A stretch of DNA of 21,976 bases from CAYTAP01 sp964435775 (GTDB taxonomy: Bacteria; Planctomycetota; Phycisphaerae; Tepidisphaerales; Tepidisphaeraceae). The number at the start of each line of letters is the position of its first letter. Position 1 is the first letter of the stretch. Position numbers and translations under genes: made by a program. Below the pieces are notes generated by a model. That model ran no database searches and was not told the DNA's origin. It saw only the letters and a program-made list of their open reading frames with translations. Below are positions 6,682 through 13,615 of the stretch, piece after piece. Where the stretch lies: NCBI GenBank assembly GCA_964435775.1, contig CAYTAP010000069.1:1-21976 (forward strand), given 5' to 3'.

Positions 6682-7638
6682 TCAGGCTGTCGCCATCGCC
6701 GAGTCGCGCTGGCCGATCCCCTGCAAGCGCCGTTCATACCATCCATACACAAACCAGAGCGTGATGCCCGCGATGACCAGGCAGATTCCGGTCACCTGCG
6801 CGATGGAGAGCGTCCCGAACATCGACGGATCCACCGGCGGCTCGACACGAATCATCTCCAGCAGATATCGCGTCATTCCCCCCAGCGCCACGGTCATGGC
6901 GAACACCTGTCCCGGCGCGTGTCGAATCGTGAAGTAAGCGAACATCAGCCCCGCCAGCAGGAAGGCATTCAATGAACTGAAGAGTTCGGCTGGCAAGACC
7001 GGATGGGCGCGATTGTTTGCGGCGATCCGTGATAATCTCGGATTGGCCGCCACTTCCTCCTTGGTCAGCAGCCGGGGTTGCCCATCGGCATCGACCGTTT
7101 GCAATTCCGGCGGCGGAACGATCTTCCCCGCCTCCACCTGGTCCATGTATGCGATCGAGTGGTAGGGGAATTGCACACCCCACGCGCAGTCCGCTCCATA
7201 GCAACATCCGTTGAGATAACAGCCGATGCGTCCGAATCCGAGCGCCACCATGATCCCAACCGCCACAATGTCCATGCCCAGGCGGAGCGGCACTTTTTTG
7301 CGCACCGCGTACCACATCGCTATGGGCGTCGCCAGCAGGAATCCGCCGTACAGCGTCAGCCCACCCTCCTGGAGGTTGGCCATGTGCTTGAGGTTCTGAA
7401 AGAACCCCTGGTTGGTGTAGTCGGAAAGGTTTTCAAGGACGTGGCTGGTCCGGGCGCCGATGACGCCGAACACCAGGCACAGGAATGTCGCATTGAGAAA
7501 CAGTTCCGGGTTCAGGCCGCGTCGTTTGGCGAGGGACTGCGCCGTTTTTGTAAAGGCGAAGAATGCGATGACGAGCATCAGGCCGTAGCCGAAGACGGTG
7601 ATCGGCGTGCCGGGGATATGAAAAAGTTCTGGCCACAT
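6682..7638 (-). CDS. lgt: Prolipoprotein diacylglyceryl transferase
   Basis: This 318-residue polytopic membrane enzyme transfers diacylglyceryl from phosphatidylglycerol to the lipobox Cys of prolipoproteins, the first step of lipoprotein maturation. The family pattern is visible: the N-terminal FHIPGTPITVFGYGLML, GARTSHVLEN (about 61-70), EGGLTLYGGF (91-100), GRIGCYLNGCCYG (136-148), HPVLPAELFSSL, and final hydrophobic helices. The GCCYG form replaces the NxxNxE-type motif of the E. coli enzyme; I know this variant from several phyla. An extra loop of about 45 residues sits between GCCYG and HPVLPAELF, making it longer than the usual 260-290 aa. It follows panD by 63 bases on the same strand and ends 20 bases from the convergent GH1-like gene. 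Confidence 0.9.
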   Translation of the reverse strand: MWPELFHIPGTPITVFGYGLMLVIAFFAFTKTAQSLAKRRGLNPELFLNATFLCLVFGVIGARTSHVLENLSDYTNQGFFQNLKHMANLQEGGLTLYGGFLLATPIAMWYAVRKKVPLRLGMDIVAVGIMVALGFGRIGCYLNGCCYGADCAWGVQFPYHSIAYMDQVEAGKIVPPPELQTVDADGQPRLLTKEEVAANPRLSRIAANNRAHPVLPAELFSSLNAFLLAGLMFAYFTIRHAPGQVFAMTVALGGMTRYLLEMIRVEPPVDPSMFGTLSIAQVTGICLVIAGITLWFVYGWYERRLQGIGQRDSAMATA

Positions 7639-7701
7639 GATGAATTCGGGCGCTATCGCTCCCCGGAAAAAGATTCAGCGCGTCTCGGCGGTGAAAAAGG
7701 C

Positions 7702-8085
7702 TCACTTGTCGCTGATGATCGTGGCGTTGTCCAAGACCTGCGTGGGGCGGTTTTTGTCATCGACGAGGAGCACCCGCGCATGATGTCCCGCAATTTCCCG
7801 CAGTTCGGCGTACACGTAGCTCATGATGATGACGCGATGCCCGACCGCCGTCAGCCGGGCGGCGGCGCCGTTGATCCCGATCATCCCTGAACCGGGCTTG
7901 CCCGCGATGATATAGGTCTCGAACCGGCTGCCGTTGTCGCAGTCGGCGATGACCACGGCCTCGTTGACGAGCAGTCCCGCTTTTTCGAGCAGTTCCGAAT
8001 CAATGGTGATGCTTCCGTGATAATTCACGTCGGTCATGGTGACGGCGGCGCGATGGATTTTGGCTTTGAGGAGTTTGGTCAGCAT
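7702..8085 (-). CDS. panD: Aspartate 1-decarboxylase (pyruvoyl-dependent)
   Basis: This 127-residue proenzyme makes beta-alanine from L-aspartate for pantothenate and coenzyme A synthesis. The start MLTKLLKAKIHRAAVTMTDV and YHGSITID match PanD. The self-cleavage bond is Gly24-Ser25, exactly the family position, and Ser25 becomes the pyruvoyl group. Later landmarks are GSRFETYII, NGAAARL and the RVIIMSYVY strand. The frame extends upstream to 8178, but the extra 31 residues have no family match, so the start is 8085. There is no clear Shine-Dalgarno site. It is first in a likely two-gene unit with lgt and divergent from the ArsR-methyltransferase gene. Confidence 0.95.
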   Translation of the reverse strand: MLTKLLKAKIHRAAVTMTDVNYHGSITIDSELLEKAGLLVNEAVVIADCDNGSRFETYIIAGKPGSGMIGINGAAARLTAVGHRVIIMSYVYAELREIAGHHARVLLVDDKNRPTQVLDNATIISDK

Positions 8086-8163
8086 GGTTGCACGGGTGAT
8101 TGTAGGAAAGTGTGCCGCTTGAGGGAAGGCGATGGGTTCCATCCATCTGAAAATCAGGTTCAT

Positions 8164-8191
8164 TTGACACCAACGCATTTCTGATTAACAA
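8164..8191 (+). promoter_or_regulatory. Candidate promoter for the ArsR-methyltransferase gene
   Basis: A perfect TTGACA (8164-8169) is followed after 16 bases by a weak TAACAA (8186-8191) in the divergent gap between panD and the regulator gene. Transcription would start near 8198, which argues against the first in-frame ATG at 8201 as translation start. Confidence 0.45.
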
Positions 8192-8193
8192 TA

Positions 8194-8203
8194 CATCCGG
8201 ATG
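8194..8203. promoter_or_regulatory. Candidate operator palindrome near the regulator's transcription start
   Basis: CATCCGGATG is a perfect 10-base palindrome lying at the predicted transcription start of the ArsR-type gene. A second, spaced pair (AATCAG 8152-8157 and CTGATT 8181-8186) brackets the -35 box. ArsR-family regulators commonly bind inverted repeats over their own promoter, so either could be an autoregulatory site. This is inference from position. Confidence 0.3.
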
Positions 8204-8239
8204 GAAGGATGGATGAATGGAGGGGGGGACGGTCTGCCC

Positions 8240-9205
8240 ATGGTGAAATCGCCCTCACAACGCGTTTCAACGCCCGCCGCCTTGCTGGCGTGGATGGAGG
8301 GGTTGGCCGACGCCAAGCGGCTGCGGCTGTTGCGGCTGCTTGAGCGGCAGGAATTGGGTGTCGTGGCGCTGTGCGAGATTTTGCAATGGCCGCAATCAAC
8401 CGTCAGCCGGCATCTCAAGGTTCTCGGCGATCAGGGATGGACTCGGTTGCGCCGTCAGGGGACGACCCGTTTGTATCGGATGATTCTCGATGAGCTGGAA
8501 CCGGCGGCCCGGAAGTTGTGGCTGGTTGCGCGGGAGCAGACGGACAACTGGGCGACCACGCAGCAGGATGAGCTGCGGCTGATGCGTCTGCTGGCGGAGA
8601 AGCAGACGGAAAGTCAGAGTTTTTTCGCCGGCGCGGCCGCCGAGTGGGATCGGCTGCGGGATGAGTTATATGGCGGACGTTTTGTGGATGTGGCGCTGTT
8701 GTCCCTCTTGCCAAGTGATTTTGTCGTGGCGGACCTGGGTTGCGGAACCGGTACAGTGGCCGCTCGGCTTGCCGCATGCGTCAGGCGGGTGATCGCGGTG
8801 GACAATTCGGCGGCCATGTTGAAGGCGGCCAGGCGGCGCGTCGGCGATGTGACCAATGTCGATTTGCGGCGCGGTGACTTGCAAAGCGTTCCGATCGAGG
8901 ATCAAAGTTGCGACGCCGCACTGTCGCTGCTTGTGCTGACGTACATGGCCGACCCGGCTGAATTGCTCAAGGAGATGGCGAGAATCCTCAAGCCCGGCGG
9001 CAAAGGGGTGATCGTCGATCTTCTCCCGCATGATCGCGAGGATTTTCGGCGACAGATGGGGCAACTGCATCTCGGCTTCGCGGCAGTCGACGCGAGTCGA
9101 TTGATGAAGGAAAACGGCTTTGAACAGGTGATGGTTCAGCCCCTCCCCCCCGAGCCGGCGGCCAAGGGACCGGCGTTGTTTTTGGGCGTGGGTGTGCGAA
9201 AATGA
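8240..9205 (+). CDS. ArsR-type regulator fused to SAM-dependent methyltransferase
   Basis: This protein of about 321 residues has two parts. The N-terminal 90 residues are a winged helix-turn-helix of ArsR type (LADAKRLRLLRLLERQELGVVALCEIL, then WPQSTVSRHLKVLGDQGWTRLRRQG). The C-terminal part is a class I methyltransferase with the SAM-binding motif VADLGCGTGTVAARLA, then VIAVDNSAAMLKAARRR and LKEMARILKPGGKGVIVD, resembling UbiE/Methyltransf_11 proteins. I recall this fusion as recurrent near methionine-cycle genes such as metF, metH and ahcY; here ahcY lies about 550 bases downstream. It may sense SAM or SAH and control the cycle (inference). The frame opens at 8201; I prefer 8240, preceded by a purine-rich GGAGGGGGGG. 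ATG 8213 is also possible. Confidence 0.85.
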   Translation: MVKSPSQRVSTPAALLAWMEGLADAKRLRLLRLLERQELGVVALCEILQWPQSTVSRHLKVLGDQGWTRLRRQGTTRLYRMILDELEPAARKLWLVAREQTDNWATTQQDELRLMRLLAEKQTESQSFFAGAAAEWDRLRDELYGGRFVDVALLSLLPSDFVVADLGCGTGTVAARLAACVRRVIAVDNSAAMLKAARRRVGDVTNVDLRRGDLQSVPIEDQSCDAALSLLVLTYMADPAELLKEMARILKPGGKGVIVDLLPHDREDFRRQMGQLHLGFAAVDASRLMKENGFEQVMVQPLPPEPAAKGPALFLGVGVRK

Positions 9206-9230
9206 ACGGTGCTATGACGAGGAGGCACAT

Positions 9231-9416
9231 ATGACATGGCGCGTGGTGCTTGAACCGGATCCTGCAATAGGAAATTGGGCCGTATGGAGTCCAGAACTTC
9301 CGGGCTGTGCGTCGGCTGGTCAAACCGAGCAGGAGGCGTTGGAGAACATCCGGGAGGCGATTGAGTTGTATTTGGAAAAGGATGGCATTCAGGCACAAGG
9401 CGTAGCCACAACGTGA
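9231..9416 (+). CDS. HicB-like antitoxin-family protein (UPF0150), no HicA visible
   Basis: This 61-residue protein has the short HicB-like fold: strand-rich TWRVVLEPDPAIGNWAVWSPELPGC, the turn SAGQTEQEALENIREAIELYLE, and a short tail. A strong GAGGAGG site lies just upstream of the ATG and fixes the start. Classic HicB antitoxins carry an added DNA-binding domain and pair with an adjacent HicA mRNA-cleaving toxin. Neither is present: the C-terminus ends soon after the HicB core and no HicA-like ORF is found on either side. It begins 26 bases after the methyltransferase gene and is followed after 25 bases by another antitoxin-like gene. Stand-alone proteins of this type are common, and their role is poorly known. 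Confidence 0.78.
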   Translation: MTWRVVLEPDPAIGNWAVWSPELPGCASAGQTEQEALENIREAIELYLEKDGIQAQGVATT

Positions 9417-9441
9417 GTAGTGCGGTTTGAAAGGAGCGACA

Positions 9442-9672
9442 ATGACTCGAAGCGCCGAACAAATCCTGAGCGAAGTCATGGAACTCGATCAGACGGAGCG
9501 CGCGGAGCTGGCGATGCGCTTGATTGACACATTGGATTCGGACATTGACCCAGGGTGGGAAGAAGCGTGGGGGAAGGAGATTGACCATCGCCTGGGTCAA
9601 CTGGATCGTGGCGAAGTGAAGTGCATTCCGTGGAAAGAAGCCCGAGAAGTGATTTGGTCTCGGCGATTGTGA
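9442..9672 (+). CDS. Putative addiction module component (TIGR02574-like antitoxin), toxin not visible
   Basis: This 76-residue protein resembles the unstable-antitoxin family PF09720/TIGR02574: SAEQILSEVMELDQTERAELAMRLIDTLDSD, then PGWEEAWGKEIDHRLGQLDRGEVKCIPWKEAREVI, with the typical conserved W..EI..R...L..G....P..E.. pattern. AAGGAG lies a few bases before the ATG at 9442; an in-frame start at 9427 would add five residues and is less likely. Members normally precede a RelE/ParE-type toxin. Here the next gene on the strand is ahcY, 78 bases later, so no partner toxin is present. Antitoxin function is therefore only a family inference. Confidence 0.8.
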   Translation: MTRSAEQILSEVMELDQTERAELAMRLIDTLDSDIDPGWEEAWGKEIDHRLGQLDRGEVKCIPWKEAREVIWSRRL

Positions 9673-9673
9673 T

Positions 9674-9729
9674 CTCACGTGTGTGAGCCGCCGATGACTT
9701 GCAGAATAATGAAGGCCCGCGTTCGGGCC
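9674..9729 (+). promoter_or_regulatory. Two hairpins in the ahcY leader
   Basis: CTCAC/GTGAG with a GTGT loop (9674-9687) and GGCCCG/CGGGCC with a CGTT loop (9714-9729) lie in the 78 bases between the antitoxin-like gene and the ahcY start. Neither is followed by a T-tract, so termination is not indicated. The sequence does not match the SAH or SAM riboswitch cores I know. It may simply be an mRNA processing or stability structure. Confidence 0.35.
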
Positions 9730-9750
9730 GTACCTATGGAGATACAGACC

Positions 9751-11227
9751 ATGACGCAGACGTTGACACCCCCCGCGAAGAGTTCAACCAAGGGCGACCT
9801 TGAGTTCAAGGTTCGTGACCTGTCGCTGGCCGACTGGGGTCGCAAGGAGATCATGCTGGCCGAGCAGGAGATGCCCGGCTTGATGGCGGTGCGGGAGGAA
9901 TACGCCGCTTCGCAGCCGCTTAAGGGGTTGAAGATCATCGGGTCGCTTCACATGACGATTCAGACGGCGGTGCTGATCGAAACGCTGTCGGCGCTTGGCG
10001 CGACCGTGCGCTGGTGTTCGTGCAACATCTTCAGCACGCAGGATCACGCGGCGGCGGCGGTGGTCGTGGGACCCAATGGCACGGTTGATCAACCGGCTGG
10101 CGTTCCCGTCTTTGCCTGGAAGGGTGAATCGCTCGAGGAATACTGGTGGTGTACCGAACGCGCTCTCGATTTCGGGAATGGCACCGGGCCGGATCAGATC
10201 GTCGATGATGGCGGCGACGTGACGCTGCTCATTCACAAGGGCACCGAGTTCGAGGCGGCCGGGAAAGTGCCCGCCTTCAAGGAAAGTGACCCCGAGGAAT
10301 GGGGCGTCATCCTCCAACTGCTGACCAAAACCCTCAAGGAAACCCCCAAACGGTGGACGGAGGTGGGCAGGAAGATCCAGGGCGTCAGCGAAGAGACAAC
10401 CACCGGTGTGCATCGTCTGTATGAAATGCAAAAAGCGGGCAAGCTTCTGTTCCCCGCGATCAACGTCAATGACTCGGTGACCAAGAGCAAGTTCGACAAC
10501 CTTTATGGCTGCCGGCACTCCCTCATCGACGGCATTTTCCGCGCCACCGACGTCATGATCAGCGGCAAGGTCGCGGTGGTCTGCGGCTATGGCGATGTGG
10601 GCAAAGGATGCGCCCAGTCGCTCAAGGGNNNNNNNNNNNNNNNNNNNNNNCGAGATCTACTCGATCTGCGCCCTCCAGGCGGCGATGGAGGGGTTCCAGG
10701 TGTTGACGCTTGAAGATGCCCTGGGCTACGCGGATATTTTCATCACCACGACCGGCAACCTGAACATCATCACGGCCGATCACATGGGCAGGATGAAGGA
10801 CAAGGCGATCGACGGCAACATCGGACACTTCGACAATGAAATCGACATGGCCGGCTTGAAGAAGGTCAAGGGGATCAGGAAGACGAACATCAAGCCGCAG
10901 TATGACATGTGGACCTTCCCCGATGGCCACAGCGTGCTGATTCTCGCCGAAGGTCGGCTGCTCAATCTCGGGTGCGCCACCGGGCATCCGTCGTTTGTGA
11001 TGAGCAATTCCTTCACGAACCAGACCATCGCGCAGATCGAGTTGGCGCAGAACAACGCCAAGTACGAGAAGAAGGTTTACGTCCTGCCCAAGCACCTTGA
11101 TGAAAAGGTCGCGCGGCTGCATCTGGGCAAGCTGGGTGTCAAGCTGACGACGCTGAGCAAGACGCAGGCCGACTACATCGGCGTGCCGGTTGAAGGCCCG
11201 TACAAGCCGGATCATTACCGATATTGA
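9751..11227 (+). CDS. ahcY: S-adenosylhomocysteine hydrolase, interrupted by an assembly gap
   Basis: The NAD-dependent enzyme splits S-adenosylhomocysteine into adenosine and homocysteine, removing the inhibitor left by methyltransferases. Landmarks are HMTIQTAVLIETL, FSTQDHAAAAVV, the extra segment of about 40 residues typical of the long bacterial form (residues about 145-210), NVNDSVTKSKFDNLYGCRHSL, the NAD-binding GYGDVGKGCAQSLKG (about 279 onward), and the C-terminal GPYKPDHYRY. GGAGA before the ATG at 9751 fixes the start. A 22-N gap (10629-10650) sits in the Rossmann fold and shifts the frame. Homologues have about eight residues there, needing 24 bases, which restores a single frame and gives about 492 residues. 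Directly after the gap the protein reads EIYSICALQAAMEG where the family has EIDPICALQAAMEG. Confidence 0.95.
10629..10650. other. Assembly gap (22 N) inside ahcY
   Basis: Twenty-two undetermined bases lie between the codons for SLKG and EI of the NAD-binding domain. The reading frame differs on the two sides, but a true gap of 24 bases would join them, so the number of Ns is most likely a wrong estimate and not a real frameshift. Confidence 0.95.
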
Positions 11228-11233
11228 TCGTCG

Positions 11234-11298
11234 CAGTTGTTCGGTGCCGTTGATCGGCGCCGTTGCTCCGCGCAGTCGCTCCGCGCAGTTGCTCGGCG
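11234..11298. repeat. Five tandem 13-base repeats
   Basis: Five adjoining 13-mers follow the ahcY stop codon by 6 bases: CAGTTGTTCGGTG, CCGTTGATCGGCG, CCGTTGCTCCGCG, CAGTCGCTCCGCG and CAGTTGCTCGGCG. The loose consensus is CNGTTGCTCSGCG. The unit is not a multiple of three and lies outside genes, consistent with a minisatellite made by slippage. Divergence between copies suggests it is not very recent. Confidence 0.85.
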
Positions 11299-11325
11299 AT
11301 CCTCCGGGCGCTTCCGCTCTTTTCC

Positions 11326-11352
11326 CCCTCCCCCGGTATGTCCGGGGGAGGG
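11326..11352. repeat. C-rich/G-rich perfect hairpin
   Basis: CCCTCCCCCGG and CCGGGGGAGGG form a perfect 11-base stem with the 5-base loop TATGT, followed by a further G-rich run to about 11370. It could stall transcription after ahcY but lacks a T-tract. Similar CCCTCCCCCGG...CCGGGGGAGGG intergenic words are, as I recall, common as dispersed repeats in GC-rich bacteria. Confidence 0.7.
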
Positions 11353-11483
11353 TTGGGGAGGGGGGCTGCGATTGAAGGGTTGCAGCCAATCATGCAGGCG
11401 ATCACCACATCCGATACGCCTTACGCAAGTATTTGTTTAAGGTAAATATTGCTATTTGCCCGTCGGTCGCTAAGATTTCCGCC

Positions 11484-13559
11484 GTGGCTGATCCCCCTCT
11501 CGCCGGCAAACCGCAGCGCGTCTTCACGGTTCGCGCCTTCCTTCTTGGTCTGCTTGGCGTTGCGCTGATCTGTGGTCTCACCCCGTACAACGACTACGCC
11601 CTCAACAACACCTTCCTCGTCGGCAACAACCTGCCGATTGGGGTGGTGATGCTTCTGTTCCTCATCGCTGTTCTCGTCAACGGCCCGCTCACGCGATTTG
11701 CGCCACGCTGGTCGCTGAGCGCCGGCGAATTGACGCTCGCGTTTTCCATGACCCTCATCAGTTGCGCCCTGCCCAGCAGCGGGCTGATGCGCTATTTGCC
11801 TGGTTCGCTCGTGGGCCCGCTTTGGGTGTCGCGATCCAATGCCGAATACCTGGCGCTCCTTGAGCGGCTTCATCTGCCCCATTGGCTTTTCCCCACCATC
11901 CCCGGCGCCGGTCCGCGGCAGTGGATGAACAGCCCCGTCATCACCCAGTTCTTCGGGCGTACGCCGCCGGACGAAGTGCCGCCGTACATGGCATGGCTGG
12001 TTCCGGCGGTCGCCTGGGGCATTTTCCTGGCGGCCTTGTATGGCGCGCTGCTGTGCATGGTGACGATGGTCCGTCGGCAATGGAATGAAAATGAACGCCT
12101 CCCATTTCCATTGACACAAATTTATCTTCCGTTGATCGAGCCCGCCCGGCCGGGGCGATGGTTCAACGCCACGCTTGGTCAGCGCAGTTTCTGGGTCGCC
12201 TTCCTCTGCATCTTCGCGCTCCATTTGTGGAATGGCTGCTCAAAATATTGGCCGGAATACCTGCCGACCATTCCCGTCTATTACGACCAGTATCAACTTT
12301 TCACTGAATCCCCCTGGCGCTACGTCGATTACAAGATCAAGAACGCCGCCGTCTTCTTCACCGTTGTCGGCGTCACGTATTTCCTCTCCAGCCCCGTCGC
12401 CTTCAGCCTCTGGTTCTTTTTCATCGCACAGCAGTTCTATCGCATGTACCTGGGCGTCACGACCAATGATCCCAACATTTACGGCCAATACGACCAGCAC
12501 TTCGGGGGCATCCTCGCCTATACGATCACGGTCCTTTACGTCGGCCGGGCTCATTGGCGGCTGATTCTCGCGCAGGCATTCCGCGGTCCGCGCAAGGGGG
12601 AGCCGCTCGGGCGCTATCTCTCTTATCCCTTTGCGTTCTGGGGCTTTCTCGCGTGCGCGGCGCTGATGGTCGGTTGGCTTGTCCTTGCGGGATCCACACC
12701 GGTCGGCGCGGTTGTCATGGTCAGCCTCCTTCTGCTCCTCTTTTTCATCATTGCGCGGATTATCGCCGAAACAGGCATGGTCCATGGGCAGCTTCAAGTG
12801 CCCATCAACAAACCCTGGACGCTTCTGAGCGGGTGGGGCTTCTCCCACCCCGTCCCCACCGACACGTTTTATCTCAGTTCCATGCTCCAGACCGTTCACT
12901 ATGACTTCCGTGAAGTCGTTCCGGTCTATGCCTCACATAATCTGAAAATCGCCGACGAGACCATCTTCTCCTCGCACAATGGCGCCATCGACAGGAAATC
13001 GGAGCGGCGAACCGGTCGGGGCCTCATCGCCGCCATGGCCCTGGCATTGCTCGTCGGCTACATCGTCAGCTTTTCAAGCACGCTCTGGACCGAATACCAC
13101 TTCGCATGGACGAAGGACGTCTCGGCGCAGGCGCCGATCAACGGCTGGGGCAGCGTCGCCAACCCCCAGTGGCAGCTTGTGGAGGCAACCCGCGCATATG
13201 AAAAGGGAAACTACAACCTTCGCCACAGTCCCGCGGGCAACATCAGCTTCGGCTTTATTTTCACGGGGCTGATCGCATTCCTGCGGCTTCGATACGCCTG
13301 GTGGCCGCTTCACCCCGTCGGCTACATCATGGTCACCACCTATCCCGTCCACCATCTCTGGCTGAGCATCTTCATCGGCTGGCTGGCCAAAACGATTATC
13401 CTCCGCTTCGGCGGCGCCAAAATGTACAGTAACGCCAAACCTTTCTTCCTCGGCCTCATCGTGGGGGAGTCGCTGGCCGCCGGGTTCTGGTTGACGTTGG
13501 GGATCATCCTCAGCGTGATGAACATTCCCTATCGCCCGATCAACATCATGCCGGGGTAG
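11484..13559 (+). CDS. Polytopic membrane protein, DUF6785/DUF6784-like
   Basis: This 691-residue protein has about a dozen hydrophobic segments and no recognised catalytic motif. It resembles large planctomycete membrane proteins described by DUF6785 (N-terminal) and DUF6784 (C-terminal). Notable blocks are the opening FLLGLLGVALICGLTPYNDY, SAGELTLAFSMTLISCALPSSGLMRYLPG, PFPLTQIYLPLIEP, a central aromatic-rich loop (WPEYLPTIPVYYDQYQ), ARIIAETGMVHGQL, and the C-terminal YAWWPLHPVGYI and TYPVHHLWLSIFIGWLAKTIILRFGG. A transporter-like role is possible but unproven. The start is uncertain: the frame also opens at a TTG at 11433, whose extra 17 residues are poor protein and lie in AT-rich, promoter-like DNA, so I take GTG 11484. 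The VWA gene follows by 56 bases on the same strand. Confidence 0.8.
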   Translation: MADPPLAGKPQRVFTVRAFLLGLLGVALICGLTPYNDYALNNTFLVGNNLPIGVVMLLFLIAVLVNGPLTRFAPRWSLSAGELTLAFSMTLISCALPSSGLMRYLPGSLVGPLWVSRSNAEYLALLERLHLPHWLFPTIPGAGPRQWMNSPVITQFFGRTPPDEVPPYMAWLVPAVAWGIFLAALYGALLCMVTMVRRQWNENERLPFPLTQIYLPLIEPARPGRWFNATLGQRSFWVAFLCIFALHLWNGCSKYWPEYLPTIPVYYDQYQLFTESPWRYVDYKIKNAAVFFTVVGVTYFLSSPVAFSLWFFFIAQQFYRMYLGVTTNDPNIYGQYDQHFGGILAYTITVLYVGRAHWRLILAQAFRGPRKGEPLGRYLSYPFAFWGFLACAALMVGWLVLAGSTPVGAVVMVSLLLLLFFIIARIIAETGMVHGQLQVPINKPWTLLSGWGFSHPVPTDTFYLSSMLQTVHYDFREVVPVYASHNLKIADETIFSSHNGAIDRKSERRTGRGLIAAMALALLVGYIVSFSSTLWTEYHFAWTKDVSAQAPINGWGSVANPQWQLVEATRAYEKGNYNLRHSPAGNISFGFIFTGLIAFLRLRYAWWPLHPVGYIMVTTYPVHHLWLSIFIGWLAKTIILRFGGAKMYSNAKPFFLGLIVGESLAAGFWLTLGIILSVMNIPYRPINIMPG

Positions 13560-13615
13560 GGGTATCAAAGTGCGGGGTCCAACTTCCGGCATGGGCATCG
13601 GTCAACCCATCGAAG

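Larger units (their letters stand above)
11228..11483. other. Intergenic region with tandem repeat and G/C hairpin
   Basis: The 256 bases between ahcY and the next gene hold a 13-base tandem array right after the ahcY stop, a strong C-rich/G-rich hairpin, and an AT-rich stretch (about 11415-11460) that may hold the promoter of the downstream genes. No convincing protein is encoded. Confidence 0.7.

Noticed and set aside
7078..7890. 270-codon plus-strand frame over lgt and panD
   Set aside because: Both minus-strand genes are firmly identified; this is their complement.
9673..9750. Possible SAH or SAM riboswitch before ahcY
   Set aside because: Only two simple hairpins are present and the conserved cores of the known classes are not seen. 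Kept only as an unidentified leader.
9206..9750. HicA or RelE/ParE toxin partners
   Set aside because: All frames near the two antitoxin-like genes were read and no toxin-like ORF was found.
10589..10628. Real frameshift making ahcY a pseudogene
   Set aside because: The frame change coincides exactly with the N gap and is explained by a two-base error in gap length.
11234..11298. Possible CRISPR-like array
   Set aside because: Units are contiguous 13-mers with no spacers and no cas genes; a simple tandem repeat.
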